Shown here piece by piece: positions 1-10,965 of a DNA stretch of 64,000 nucleotides; within the stretch, counting starts at the first letter, position 1; every line of letters begins with the position of its first letter. Source of the DNA: Bilabrum cf. latius (lineage: Eukaryota; Bigyra: Bicosoecida; Bigyra; Bicosoecida); NCBI GenBank assembly GCA_965178125.1, contig OZ237772.1, forward strand, positions 248,001-312,000, given 5' to 3'. Below the pieces are notes generated by a model. It saw only the letters and a list, made by a program, of their open reading frames with translations. It was not told the DNA's origin and did no database searches. The translations under genes and the position numbers were made by a program.

Positions 1-791
1 CCCTGCACGTACGGCTTGAAAGCCTCGTACGGGCCCTGTCGCTGGGGCATCTACGGACTCGTGAACCAGCAGCCTGCGGTGTGACGAGTGAATGGCAGGG
101 GTGGTATGTTGTGACGAGTGCGTGGACGCTTCCCATCCCATCAGACTGCAAGAAACGCCAGTCTGGTGGGATGCAGCGATGCAGCGCGTCGCTTTTCAGG
201 AAGCGCGCGCTGGCTATGACCCCAGAGCAGATGATGATAGTCTACACGCGCACATGCATCCAACGTTTTTTTTATAAATTCCCTCTCACCGTTGTGGTAG
301 CCGTTTTCAGGCTTGCATGGGTGTGTCAGATTGCCGGTTGCCTCGCCCAGCTCCGTGTGCCGGTGGCAGTCATCGTAGAGAACAAGACCCACCTTAATGC
401 CGTACTGGCTCGCGATCTCGATGGTCTTGTCGGTGGCCGCAAACAGGGTCTTCCCTTCGTCTTTGCGGAAGATGTGCGAGTGCAGAAAGAGCCGGATGGT
501 GTTGTAGCCCAGGACCTTTGAGGCGGCCGACAGGTCGGAATGTACCTGGTCCCAGAACTGGTCAGGATACGCAAGCCAGGCGTTACCTCCCGCTAAGGAA
601 GGAGTGTATTCGGCTCCAAACCACTGATGGGTGTCGTAAGGAGCTCCTGTTGGGGGGCGAGGAGTGTCGGCGCAGTTGGATCCTCCAACCGTTGCGGTCT
701 CGTACGGGAACCTCCCGTCGGTGGCAGCCGTGTAATGCGCGGCGAATCCAATCAGTCCAATGCATGCGATTGCGTGCTTCACAGACTTCAT
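1..791 (-). CDS. Secreted GH5-like glycoside hydrolase, 5' part, one intron
   Basis: Exon 1 runs 791 to 290 and exon 2 from 73 to beyond the left edge; the intron 289..74 (216 bp) starts GTGAG and ends CGCAG. The ATG at 791 opens a signal peptide (MKSVKHAIACIGLIGFAAHY). The mature part resembles the first half of the TIM barrel of bacterial cellulase-type GH5 proteins: a segment QFWDQVHSDL, a strand with YNTIRLFLHSH, a strand with IKVGLVLYDDC, then HNG joined by the splice to CWFTSPQ, matching the family pattern HNSGWVQSP. That splice junction and an in-frame TAG read as Gln in SPQ support the model. The catalytic glutamates lie beyond the window. Likely an extracellular polysaccharide hydrolase; the family call is by motif memory, the substrate is unknown. 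Confidence 0.6.
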
Positions 792-1281
792 GATATATTC
801 GAAAGAGACTGCTGCAGTCGACACTGCGAAGAAAGCAACGTTGAACGGGGGCGTGTTAGAGCCGAACTTTGCCAGCCAAATATACTAAAAGTAGTATGCG
901 AGACTCGCTGCAACACATGTCAAGCTACAAGTAGAGGAGCTTTACAGGCCACCAAATATTGCAGCAACCAAACCGATATGGCGCTGCATGCTCTATCGCA
1001 CCAGTCGTACGCAGGTACTAGGTGGTAAGAGAATGCTCGTTGCCCAACAATGAATGCCTCACAGTCTAATTATGCGAACCAGGTGCTATGTGCGACCCTC
1101 GCTGGTTGTGCTGAGCAAGAAATGCATTTTGCGCCCAGTTGCACTAGGCCTACGGCTTCCGGCTTCGCTGCCATCGACGCGCCGACACATTTAACGAACT
1201 TTCTGGCGGCCATTGGCATTGCAAGGCAATCCTGCTTAATTATCACAGTCTTTCTCGTGGTCTAGCGGGCATCGATTGGCA
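792..1281. other. Intergenic, divergent promoters
   Basis: About 490 bp between the divergent hydrolase and transporter genes. I see no convincing gene. Short ORFs here have no recognisable features and are probably noise. Confidence 0.5.
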
Positions 1282-3597
1282 ATGCGATCGAAGAAGAGCG
1301 CCCGAGAGCTCGAGTCAGATGGATCCGCACTTCAAGGCTCCATCAACCAGGGTGCAGGATGCCCTCCCTGCTCCCCAGCCAGAATCATTGTTGATATCGA
1401 TGAACCATAGGGTCTGTCGAAGATGGGGTTCGGGGAGGCCATCGCGGACGACTACTAGAGACGGTGTGTTCACTTCGTGTCCGACTACTGGGGTTCGGAC
1501 GTGTGGACAGGGCTGACGGCATCGAGTACCATCACTATATTTCTAGCAACATTTGCGTCTACTGTTGCGCTGAGCGAGCTCGCGCGGTAGACTTGCGGGC
1601 AGTACATTGGGGCCACTGAGTACCTGCTGCTCAACAGCGTGGCTGGTATTATCCATTCAATTTTTGGGTGCCAGCCGTTCCTAGTGCTTCGTCCCACCGG
1701 ACCGATCACTTCGTTTATTCAGGAGATCTACAAGCTCTCCCTGCAGCTGGGCGTTTCGTTCCTGCCGTTCATGAGCTGGATCGGGCTCTTTGTGGGAATC
1801 TACATGTTGCTCGTTGCCGTGTTTGGGGGCTCCCACTACATCACATACTTGACGCGATTCGGTCACGACATGTTTGCTTTTTTTGTGTGCACGATATACA
1901 TCGTGGACGGCGTGCAGAACACGGCGAACCGCTTCGCCGTCGACCCGTTCGCAGAGGCTCTGTTCGAGCTGCTCATCTTTTTGCTCGTCGTGGCACTTGC
2001 TCTGTTTTGGTCGCAAGCCCAGGACTGGTCCACGGGTACGAAGGCCGTCCGCATCGTTACGGTGGAACTGGCGCTCACAGCAGCTGTCCTGGTGGGTGTT
2101 GCCGTGAGCTACTCGACGAATAGAACCGATGTGAACCGAGTGCTGATGCCTTCCTCCTTCTCGCCCACCGGATTCCGAGTCCCTCTGCCCGTCAACGAAT
2201 CGGGATCGGCTCCGAGTCCGCACGACCCCGACCCGGACCCGGACAAAGACTATCATCACATCCCGCGGCCCTGGTTTGTTGGCCTGCAGGCCGGGGGCAG
2301 GTGGGCGCCAGAGTCCGAGGCGGACAGGTGGAGGGGCAACGATGGTCGCGGTGCGGGTGGTGTGACGAGTACTGATGGCGTGACGAGTGAGGTCTGGGAG
2401 GGATTGCCGGGCAGCTCGGCGACGCCCAGCTGGCTGCCGGGCGTGGCGGCAGTTGCGGCCATCCCAGTGGCTGCGTGGTTCTACGTAGACCAGAACATGA
2501 GCAGCCTCTTGACCCAGACGCCCACCAGGGGACTCAGGAAAGGCTCGTACTACTCCTCTAGCTTCCTTGTTATGGCTATCCTCAACATGGTGGCTCCCAT
2601 GTTTGGCCTGCCCTTCGTGACTGGCAGCTTGCCGCACAGCCCCTAGTTCGCCATCGCGCTGACAGATGACCCCAACCAGCACAGGGACGATGAGGACAGC
2701 AAAGCATCGGAACTCGGGCAAGCCGCATCTTTGTCTTCGCATGCTGACAGTGAATAGACCGGTACTATTCGCAAGAGAATCTCAGTGCACGGTACCTATG
2801 AGATGGTGGACGAGCACGGCAAGTGGAGAGATACGGGAGAACCCGCCCCCCAGGGGATTTCACCCCCCGGTGCGGGGGCACCGTAGGTTGCAACCGCAGC
2901 CATCTAGAAGGAGGGAGCACCTCCTCAGAAGCGCGTGCACGAAAACAGGTGGGCGCCCATCCTCATGTACCTTCTGATCGGCCTGACACTCACCGTGCCA
3001 AGCGTGCTCACTGCCATTCCGGACGGGGCTGTGAATGGCATCCTGACGTACGTTGGGCTTGCAGGGCTATTTGTGGACAATGACCTGTACACCAGGATGT
3101 GGCTGCTGTTCGGGACCCCCACTCCAAAGCAGAGGAAAGAGCTCCCTTTCACTGACGAGCGGGTGGTGACCCGCTGGAAGATGCACCAGTTCACGGCCAT
3201 CCAGGTGCTTTTGATCGGAGCTAGCTGGGGCATCAAGGTCAGTCCCGCGGGTCTGGCATTCCCAATTGTAGTGTGCTGTTTCGTGCCGATCCGTGCGTAT
3301 TTGCTCCCGATGCTTTTCTCCGAGGAGGAGCTGGAGGCTCTGGATCGCGAGGGCGAATACGAGGAAATCGTGCCTTCACACCACCACCACAATCATCCGC
3401 AGCAGGATGACATTGGGGACGATGACCGTACTGGTGGGGTCACAGGTCCAATTGATGGCTTGCCCCGCGGTTCTGGTGGGCATGGAAGGCGCGCAACGGG
3501 TAGAGATTGGGTGTCTGCCGGTGATGAGGACGGGGGTCTTGATGACGGTTCAGATGCAAAGCCATCGACCCCGCTGATCTCAAGTAACGGGCGGTGA
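1282..3597 (+). CDS. SLC4-family anion exchanger (bicarbonate / borate type)
   Basis: 771-aa polytopic membrane protein, ATG 1282, TGA at 3595-3597. Seven in-frame TAGs (1408, 1456, 1588, 2644, 2755, 2884, 2905) must be read as Gln. Hallmarks of the HCO3-transporter core follow in order: RRCVHFVSDYWGSD before the first membrane span; CGQYIGATEYLLLNSVAGII; GCQPFLVLRPTGPITSFIQE, matching the QPL..GPTGP signature; YLTRFGHDMFAFFVCTIYI; WFYVDQNMSS; GLPFVTGSLPHSPQF, where TAG supplies the Gln; and a C-terminal block with RWKMHQFTAIQVLLIGASWG and FPIVVCCFVPIRAYLLP. The family exchanges or co-transports HCO3-, Cl- or borate at membranes; no substrate can be chosen here. A hydrophilic insert (about residues 295-385) carries two GVTS peptides encoded by the dispersed GTGACGAGT word. 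The tail is His/Asp/Gly rich. Confidence 0.85.
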
Positions 3598-4070
3598 TTA
3601 GAGCCTAGGGGTTTTGGAAATTTCTTGGCAATTATTTGCATTATTTTCTTGTGTTTCGACTTATGCTTACCTGTAGAGCAAACGTCAAGGCACACGATAC
3701 AATGTACTCTTCGTGCGGCGTCGTGACGAGTGCGGAAGCTTCGCGGAAAGCTCTTCTCAACGGCAAGCATCCCTCGAGCATACACGCGTGCTGTCTGGCA
3801 AATAAGGAAAAAAATGATAACTCCGATTGTTTTTTGCGCTATCCCGGCCCTTGCTTTTCAGTAGCATCTCCAGGTCCTCGAGGAAGCATCGTCACTTATT
3901 GAAGCAAGGGTGAGGCAAACACCAATGCCTGCACTGATGTTCAATTAATCCTATGCTTAACCACACCAGTATAATGAATATATGCCTGTCCCCACGGTTT
4001 ATGGAGATATGGGGCTTGCAATTTTCGAAAACGTGCGATTGAGGTTTGCTCCTTACCCGCTCGCTCGTTG
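3598..4070 (+). other. Intergenic plus possible 5' exon of the interrupted gene
   Basis: Holds the 3' end of the transporter transcript. A tentative 48-bp exon at 3862-3909 (preceded by CTTTTCAG, followed by GTGAG) splices in phase to the coding block at 4071, which is preceded by CGTTGCAG. The true first exon and start of that gene are not resolved. Confidence 0.3.
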
Positions 4071-4371
4071 CAGATCCTCGATCGAATGCCAGGTTTCTCT
4101 GGCATAGTCTCGAGCAATGCGCGTAGACTTGACCAGCATGTATCTGGAAGTCAGGAGCTCCGCAAACATACGGATCGGGTTGCTGCGCTCACCAAAGACG
4201 ACCCGTCGGCCTACTGCAAGCAGCACCCGGAAGCTGGCTGCTGCAAGCAGCTCCAGCCGGTGCTTGACGAGTGCGCGCCCTACTTTGGCAAAGACCCTAG
4301 CCCGCAGAAACTGTGTCCTTCCGACTGCGCCGCCAAGCTTCGTGTCCTGGCAAAGAGCCTCCCTGCCAGCG
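4071..4371 (+). pseudogene. Host cysteine-rich protein gene, 5' piece cut by the element
   Basis: Open frame of 100 codons after a probable splice acceptor (TTGCAG at 4065-4070), running straight into the left end of the element. It contains clustered cysteines (CKQHPEAGCCKQL, then LDEC and CPSDC). At 4368-4371 the frame is AGC G; with the element and one CAGCG copy removed it continues into GA GAG at 29188 without a shift, so this and the piece at 29183-30536 are one gene. As it stands this allele is disrupted: translation enters the terminal palindrome and soon stops. Function unknown; the cysteine spacing suggests a disulfide-rich extracellular or lumenal protein. Confidence 0.7.
4367..4371. 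other. Target site duplication, left copy (CAGCG)
   Basis: CAGCG directly precedes the element end TGTTATCC and is repeated after the other end at 29183-29187. A 5-bp duplication and TG..CA ends fit integration by a retroviral-type integrase, which the element encodes. Confidence 0.85.
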
Positions 4372-4472
4372 TGTTATCCGCCAAAATGTGTGTAGTTTTT
4401 ATATAAGTAAACTCTATTTCTACTATATAGTAGAAATAGAGTTATCATAACTCCACATTTTGGCGGATAACA
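4372..4472 (+). repeat. Terminal T-shaped palindrome, left
   Basis: The outer arms TGTTATCCGCCAAAATGTG and its complement (19 bp) flank an inner perfect 34-bp palindrome centred on TACTATATAGTA. Two unequal spacers (TGTAGTTTTTATATAAGTA on one side, ATCATAACTC on the other) make the unit asymmetric, so its orientation can be read. The shape recalls hairpin ends of linear virus genomes. Confidence 0.85.
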
Positions 4473-5740
4473 TAAGAGGTCAATATTAACCACTTCACAA
4501 CATCTTAAGCCGTAGTCCTTCATAATGTCCTTCACTTGAACATAATAATTTAATAGCTATTTATTCATATATCTACCTAATTTAATACCTTCGCGCCGTT
4601 AATGTCTATCTGTTAGACCTTTACTTTACTTAATCTGTTGAGTGAATCCCTAGCCTAAGTCTTAGGATATGCCCGCCCGAAATTGCGGAAATATATAGTC
4701 ATTTAAGAATATATGTTCGCAATTCTGGGCGCGTAGGTGTATTGAGTTTTATATTATGATTTGGTTTTAAGTATCAATTGACATTTACCACTTTAGAAAA
4801 TAACTAAATAAATACTTAAAGAGATTGACAGAAGTATTAAAGTCTTTTTAATACTTCCAATGAAAAATTTAAATTAATAAATAAAACTAAACTAATATAT
4901 CAACTTAATTTATCTCTTTTTTTATTACTTGTCAATCTATACTTAAATAATTGAATATTTAAATATAACTAGAAGGAGATATTAATCACTTTATAAAGTC
5001 TTTTATATGTCATCTCTTCAAAACTTCAAATATAAGGGTATCCCCTTAAAAATACATTCTTTTATCTATCGCCCGAAATTGCGGTAATATTATAGCTATT
5101 CAAGATATATTTCTGCAATTCTGGGCGCGTAGGTGTATTGATTTTTATTTTTCATAATTCTTTAAATATGTTAAAGTCCTTTGTTTGAGTATATGATATA
5201 AAGGAATACAAAGCGGGATAACTTAAAAATGATAAATGTTTTGACGATGACTTTAAAATGACTCAATGAACTGGTTTATGTCAAGTGTATTACTTTGAAA
5301 TGATTAATCACTAGATTAAATGGAAAATATAGGATAATAAAATATGGTATAGTATAATACTAGCGCCCGAAATTGCGGTAATATATTAGGATATTAAGAT
5401 ATATTGTCGCAATTCTGGGCGCGTAGGTGTATTGAGTTTTATATTTTGTTAATTTTGACATAGTTATCTTATAGAGGTGTAATTTTGTAATAAAGATATT
5501 TCTAGTATGTGCTATATTAAATGTCCAGAAATGACGGCCCGAAATTGCGGAAATATATTAGGATATTAAGAGATATTGTCGCAATTCTGGGCGCGTAGGT
5601 GTCTTCAATAATTAATAATCAACTACTTCTTTATTTTGATTAATTTTTTTGACTTACCGTTCATTTTATTGACCACTTAACGGGATATCACAAAAAGACT
5701 TAACCACTTGACGAGATATTTTAAAATAACTAATAATAAA

Positions 5741-5808
5741 TATGACCGCCCCAAATTGTATCTCCAGATATGACCGCCCCAAATTGTATCTCCAGATATG
5801 ACCGCCCC
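5741..5808 (+). repeat. 28-bp tandem repeat in TIR
   Basis: Two complete units beginning TATGACCGCCCCAAATTG, then a third start that runs into the palindrome at 5803. The right TIR has one complete unit, which accounts exactly for the 28-bp length difference of the TIRs. Confidence 0.85.
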
Positions 5809-6103
5809 AAATTGCGGAAATATATAAGTATCAAGAAAATTATGTTTGCAATTCTGGGCGCTCACCCGTATTCAATTTTACATATTCACTAACTCATACC
5901 ACTTGAAGTGGTCCATTTGATCTTGTGTTCATATTTAGAATGTCCTTTAACTTGTATCAATGTATTGAGTACTTCTTCTAACTAGTCCTTAACAAATGAT
6001 TTTGTCTTATGATATGTCTTGGTAGTCTTCACCTATTTAATAACTAATTTACAAGTCTTACCGACAATATACTAAGTTAATAAATCTTGTATCATAATAT
6101 ATT

Positions 6104-6511
6104 ATGTATGAGATAATTATTGATGGATTCAAATATAAACCCTCTACTCGTAGAAATAAGAAATATGATGTATTCAAAAATGGTAAGTATATCACTAGCT
6201 TTGGTGATGCACGATATGCTCAATACTTTGATTTGATTGGTAAGTATGGAGATAATAACCATATTGACCCTAAAAGACGACGCCTATACTACCGAAGACA
6301 CGGGAAGACTACCGATACTAATAGCTCAAAATATCACAGTCATAAAATCTTATGGGGAAGTGATAATGCTATAAAGGACTACTTAACAAAACTAGCCAAT
6401 GGAGTATTAGATGTAAAAAGGTATGTTAAAGGGGATACTTTGGAAAAATGGTTAGATGACTATAGGTCTAAAGTGGACGCAAGACTGAAACAATTAAAAA
6501 TATTAAATTAA
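6104..6511 (+). CDS. DUF5754-like small protein
   Basis: 135 aa, ATG after an AT-rich leader, TAA stop. The segment KKYDVFKNGKYITSFGDARY, followed by YAQYFDLIGKYGDNNHIDP and RRRLYYRRHG, resembles a small family (DUF5754 type) in large DNA viruses and their satellites, in which a Tyr/Asp/Arg-rich core is conserved. Function unknown. A reverse-form palindrome follows at 6530. Confidence 0.6.
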   Translation: MYEIIIDGFKYKPSTRRNKKYDVFKNGKYITSFGDARYAQYFDLIGKYGDNNHIDPKRRRLYYRRHGKTTDTNSSKYHSHKILWGSDNAIKDYLTKLANGVLDVKRYVKGDTLEKWLDDYRSKVDARLKQLKILN

Positions 6512-6529
6512 AAAGTCAATACGCCTAAA

Positions 6530-6587
6530 CGCCCAGAATTGCGAAAATATATCTTGAATAGCTATAATATTACCGCAATTTCGGGCG
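6530..6587 (-). repeat. 58-bp palindrome, reverse form
   Basis: Lies between the DUF5754-like gene and the zinc protein gene. It is the only reverse-form copy in the left half of the element. Confidence 0.85.
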
Positions 6588-6668
6588 CCCAAATTTGAAT
6601 CGAGCTTAAGACATCTCGTTTAATTAGACTTAAAAATAATATATTATTATAGTATATACTATATTATA

Positions 6669-7202
6669 ATGTGCTATAAATGTCGTAACTTCATAATCAA
6701 TAAGCTAAAGATTAATGACTGGAATAAGATAGCCCCTCTATTAATACCAGCTGGAGAGACTAGAGAAGAAGACGGAAAGTGTATCTGTGATCACCAAATT
6801 AAGGAAGTTCATTTCGTTGAGTATCCCCCAACTGGTGATATATTTAAATTAGGTTCTGAATGTATTAATAACACATTCGAAAAGGATCATGATGTGTATA
6901 AGGCTTGTATGTATAAGACTTGTGATGTATGCTCTTGTGTTGTTAAACGTAGTAGCTGGAAAAGTCATATTAAATCCATTAAACACGAATTAAATAAAGA
7001 CATATTAAAAGATAAGAGTAGATGCACTGATTGCGATGAGTTCATTGAAAAACATCAATATAAAAAGACTTGTCTTAGTTGTTATAATAAAAAGAGGAAA
7101 TACTCACAATGTAAGAAATGTGAAAAGTATCTTATTAAACCAGGAGCCACTTTCTGGTTTTGTTATGACTGTAACTAGAAGAGAAAGAAATATAAGAAAT
7201 AA
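6669..7202 (+). CDS. Cysteine-rich zinc-binding protein
   Basis: 177 aa, extended past a UAG (7176) to TAA 7200. The protein has CxxC pairs throughout: MCYKC at the N-terminus, a C2H2-like unit CDVCSC with SHIKSIKH near residues 95-115, then CTDC, CLSC, CKKC and CYDC in the last 60 residues, followed by a basic tail. It probably binds several zinc ions and nucleic acid or a protein partner. No specific family recognised. Confidence 0.7.
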
Positions 7203-7242
7203 TGTTTAATTTACGCCAACATATTATATCGTCTTTATATAT

Positions 7243-7476
7243 ATGTACGACTTGAAAATTATAATGTCTCCCAAGTTTTTAAAAGCTTGTAAAAATAATA
7301 AAGTTATTGAAAAGGCTATAAAAGCTATAGAGGACAATTTAAAAGATGAAATTAAATTATGTTTTGATGGCAATGAGTGGGATATGTCAAATGGATCATA
7401 GACTCTTTTTTATAATCTTCAAAGTAAAGAAGAACGAGAAGAAATATTAAAGAAAAATGGAACAATTACAGCATAA
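7243..7476 (+). CDS. Small hypothetical protein
   Basis: 77 aa from the ATG at 7243 (another ATG at 7264), one UAG inside, TAA stop. Lys-rich helical start (FLKACKNNKVIEKAIKAIED) and a tail ending NGTITA. A leader with ACGCC and a TATATATA run precedes it, as in other genes of the right arm. Function unknown. Confidence 0.5.
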
Positions 7477-7527
7477 ACAACTAGAAGAAATAACAGAAGA
7501 CAATATGTTAAAAAATCGTTTAATTAA

Positions 7528-7565
7528 CGCCAAAATTTATATCTACTATATATATAGTAAATATG
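7528..7565 (+). promoter_or_regulatory. Shared promoter-like box before integrase
   Basis: CGCCAAAA, a short AT spacer, then a palindromic TACTATATATATAGTA just before the ATG. The same arrangement precedes the genes at 22415, 23331, 23921 and, inverted, 11280; a shorter form precedes 10149. Confidence 0.55.
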
Positions 7566-9218
7566 ACTAATAAAGGCAAGACATACACTAGAGGTAAAAT
7601 ATCTTACACGTATGGTGATGAACCGACAAAAAATCAAAAAGATAGTGATAATTTAGAAGCCACTATTAAGGGACTACTTGATAAAGGATTTGAAGAGGTA
7701 CCAACTACCAAAGCAAGTATTAAAAAAATACCTTTATATTCTTATGTATCTTATGTAAGTAATATCAAGGGAAAGCCACTATTTAGAAGAGGTGGGGTAA
7801 TTAACTCAATATAGAAGGATGGAGACTATTTCACTTTATATAACTTAGTGAGTCGTGTTCATTTTAGCGTTCAATAGTCTAACCTAGTTCGTCTTTTTTA
7901 TAAGATGACTAAAGCTTAGACGAAAAAACTTAATAAACCAACCGGTAAATTAATTGAAGTAGAAGATGAGGACGACAAAGACAAATTTAATTATAAACCA
8001 ATATTAAAGAAACTATATTATGAAGAAGGTAATGTAGTCAGTCGTGATGCGTTATATGACCTAGCTAGACAAAAAGATAAACGTATTAAAAGACGACAAG
8101 TAGAAAAGTGGTTAAATAACTAGATGCTCCACCAATTGACCAAAAAACGACCTAAACAGTCAGCAGTAAGTTCTTTTGTACCTACTAAGCCTTTCTCAAT
8201 TTACGCCTTGGACTTAATAGACATGCAAAAGTATTCAGACACTAATGACGGCTATAATTGGATATTAAATATAATGGATATATTCACAAAATACCTATGG
8301 AGTATTTCATTAAAAGATAAGACATTAGTTAATATAATTCGTGAGATGAAGAAACTATTTAAGAAACCTAATTGGAGAAAACCGACTGTTATGTTAAGTG
8401 ATAATGAGTTTAATAAAGAGGCATATATTAAATTTATGAATGACAATGACATAAAACCACTATTCACCATCGCAGGAAATCCATAGTCTAATGGTGCAGT
8501 TGAAAGACTTAATAGGACTATAAAAGAATAGATTAGAAAAGACTTTGCTATTAAGAATGACAGTGATGGTGTTTGGCATACGTCATTATAGAGACTAGTA
8601 AGAGCATATAATAAGAGAAAACACAACACTATAGGAATGTCTCCACTAGAAGCAATGAAACCCGAAAATTTAGAAGTAGTTAGATCTAGAATTGAAAATA
8701 AGAAATTATCAAATAATTTTGACGGGAATGATAAAGATCTTAATGTAGGGGATAGAGTTAGAGTATTACTTGAGAAGAACAAGTTTAAAGGAAATTTATT
8801 TAATTGGTCTAGAGAAGTCTTCACTGTTAGATAGAAGACCAAACCAAGAAATCCTAAGTAGAGGATTAAATATAAAGTAATGGACAAAGAGGGAGAACCT
8901 CTTACTGGATTCTTTAATGCTTCACAGTTATAGAAAATAGACAATGTAGAACACGAAGATAAGGTAAATGATGACATAGACAAGGAAAGTGAAGAGCCTG
9001 AAATTGATAATGTTGAAGGTTTAGAAGTAGAACCAGACACAATAGAGAAGTTTTTAGATAAAAGACAAAATAAAGATAGACTTATTGAATACTTAGTCAA
9101 ATATAAGGGATATTCTAATAAGTTTAATGAATGGATTACCCGTAAGAAATTAGAATAGGATTATGGGAAAGACCAAATACGACCACTTGCGAAAGACTAT
9201 TCTGATAGATAGAGATAA
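7563..9218 (+). CDS. Retroviral-type (DDE) integrase with chromodomain
   Basis: 551 aa reading many UAGs as Gln. The rve core has D217 in YALDLIDM, D280 in VMLSDNEF and E314 in GNPQSNGAVERLNRT; the Gln of NPQ is a UAG and is strongly conserved in this family. A C-terminal chromodomain (about residues 494-540) has the aromatic cage pattern YLVKYKGYSNKFNEW. The first 190 residues are a poorly conserved N-terminal region. It would catalyse insertion of the linear element into host DNA, leaving the 5-bp duplication seen at the ends; the chromodomain may steer it to modified histones. An independent gene start inside the frame (ATG 8124) cannot be excluded. Confidence 0.9.
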
Positions 9219-9253
9219 TTAATCTAGTAATATACTTTATGGCATAATACCAG

Positions 9254-9311
9254 CGCCCCAAATTGCGATAATATATTAGGATATTAAGATATATTTCCGC
9301 AATTCTGGGCG
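9254..9311 (+). repeat. 58-bp palindrome, forward form
   Basis: Lies between the integrase gene and the gene at 9449, both transcribed rightward. Confidence 0.85.
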
Positions 9312-9448
9312 CGTAGGTGTATTGATTTTTATAATTTTATCATTTTATGTTAGCCAGTGTATAGATACGACTTTTGAAATATTAATTTTTTCTAGTATTT
9401 ACCATATTAATATAAAACAAAGTCAAAGAAATTATTTATAATAAGTAT

Positions 9449-10129
9449 ATGGAATTGTTAAATATAACAAGATACAAAAATAAAGACCTTCTAAAAAGAG
9501 TAGTCAAGTTAAGTGAAAAGTACAAGTGGTCTCGTGATGACTTAAAAATGTTATGGATTAACAAGCATTATTCAAGTTTATAGGGTGAAATAGATGATGA
9601 AGGGGACGAGATAGCAACTATAAATTTAGTGAGACAACCGTCTAAAATAGAACCTATCTAGTTAAAACCTCCACAATTAGAACGACAATAGGCTATATTG
9701 GAAGATGTTGAATTAGATAGCGAAGACATAGAGGATAATAAAGAGGAAGACTATTTGAATGATACATATAGTGATACAAGTAGTGAAGTAGTGAGTGAAG
9801 TCATTGAAGAGAAACCAATTAAAGAGAAACCAAAACCAAAAATCAATATTAGTGATCTTACAGTGAGTGATAAACCTGAATATGTTTATTGTGTAGAGAT
9901 TAATGATACAAAGGTATATTTTAACAAAAAGAATACATAGACTTATCCTGATGCTTTAAGAAGAGGTAAATCACACGCTGATAAAATGAGAAAGCGAGTA
10001 TTAGGACATATTCATTTTGATGAGACCGATATGTATGACAGCAACTTATGGTATGCTAAAGTGTGCTGGGGTGATAGTGATAAAATTCATGATAACTTTA
10101 CAAAGTTTAAAAATATCTTATTAAAATGA
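9449..10129 (+). CDS. Hypothetical acidic protein
   Basis: 226 aa from ATG 9449 to TGA, with several UAGs (around 9580-9690 and 9938). Parts: a helical N-terminus (LLKRVVKLSEKYKWSRDDL), a Glu/Asp-rich low-complexity middle, and a globular C-terminal third (YVYCVEINDTKVYFNKKN through YDSNLWYAKVCWGDSDKIH). No family recognised. The C-terminal aromatic pattern vaguely resembles that of the small protein at 22415. Confidence 0.6.
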
Positions 10130-10148
10130 CCACTATATATATAGGTAA

Positions 10149-10538
10149 ATGAAAAACACAATTTGGAAGTTTTTAAATGAATACTTTGATGTCTTTAGTT
10201 TAATACTTAAAATACGAGACGAAAACCCTAGTGATGTCATAAGTACTATAATAGCAATGTATGAAGAGAGCGAAATAGAAGACCCAAAAGAGATCCATAA
10301 ACATATGAGTGAAATACGTCATAACTTGGAACTTAGATTTAAAACAAAGTATGTTGAAGTATTAAGCACAGATCACGATGACAAAGCAGAAAGTTATCTC
10401 CATCTTAATAATATATTATGTAATATTGAAGGAGAGCAATATGTGGAGGATAGCAAAATCAAGATGTCCGAGAAAAAACAAGTATTTATAAAGACTTACG
10501 GTGATGTGGATAAATTCAATGACAAAACAACGGCATGA
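10149..10538 (+). pseudogene. Hypothetical gene interrupted by a GC-rich insertion
   Basis: 129-aa AT-rich frame (starts MKNTIWKFLNEYFDVFSLI) behind an ACTATATATATAG promoter-like box. It runs into GC-rich DNA near 10530 and stops at a TGA inside it. AT-rich coding-like sequence resumes at about 10719 with a 44-codon frame (begins ETVQEMEQEDEKTKTG) ending at TAA 10849-10851, probably the severed C-terminus. The exact original junction is uncertain. Function unknown. Confidence 0.6.
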
Positions 10539-10718
10539 GCCGGAACGGCCACTGCCGCGCTGCCCCGCCCCCTTCCCTAAGGAAGGAGACGAGGGAATGC
10601 CTCGCAAGCTGCTGGTCGCACTGGCGGTTGCAACCTCGCGTTGGTAGACCGGAGCCTGTGTTCGAGTCTCGAACGCATCGCCACATCAACCCCGAACCCC
10701 ATTCGGCGTTAGCATTAC
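10530..10718 (-). mobile_element. GC-rich SINE/MITE-like insertion
   Basis: About 190 bp of host-like composition inside the AT-rich element. On the minus strand it starts CTAACGCCGAATGGGGTTCG, closely like the start of the two copies at 14913 and 15232 (one base differs), and ends in a CT-rich stretch, also shared. It includes the host word GGTTGCAACC (10626) and a B-box-like GTTCGAGTCT, so a tRNA-derived SINE is possible. No clean target duplication was found. Confidence 0.65.
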
Positions 10719-10905
10719 GAGACTGTCCAAGAGATGGAACAAGAAGACGAAAAGACTAAAACAGGAGTAGAAAAAGAAATAGATCAAAAGTTAAGTCTAT
10801 TATGTAATACTTCTAAACAACCAGACAATATTTGTCTAGATTATAAATTGTAATATCAGTATGTATTTTAATTATAAAAATACAAATTGACAGGTTAGAT
10901 ACGAC

Positions 10906-10963
10906 CGCCCCAAATTGCGGATATATTATAGCTATTCAAGATATATTTTCGCAATTCTGGGCG
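10906..10963 (+). repeat. 58-bp palindrome, forward form
   Basis: Lies between the interrupted gene and the tail of the converging gene 11280..10966, whose stop codon abuts it. Confidence 0.85.
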
Positions 10964-10965
10964 TC

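Larger units (their letters stand above)
4372..5904 (+). repeat. Left terminal inverted repeat
   Basis: Matches 27678-29182 in inverse orientation up to AACTCATACCACTT at 5891-5904. It is 28 bp longer than the right copy because of one extra 28-bp unit. It contains no gene; it holds five copies of the 57-58-bp palindrome (4674-4731, 5070-5127, 5364-5421, 5537-5593, 5803-5860), all in the forward form. Confidence 0.9.

Noticed and set aside
1639-2646. Short transporter-like gene ending at TAG 2644
   Set aside because: SLC4 signature sequence continues across the TAG and begins further upstream, so this is only a fragment of 1282-3597.
8252-9100. 282-aa minus-strand ORF
   Set aside because: Shadow of the integrase; the plus frame has the DDE residues and chromodomain once UAG is read as Gln.
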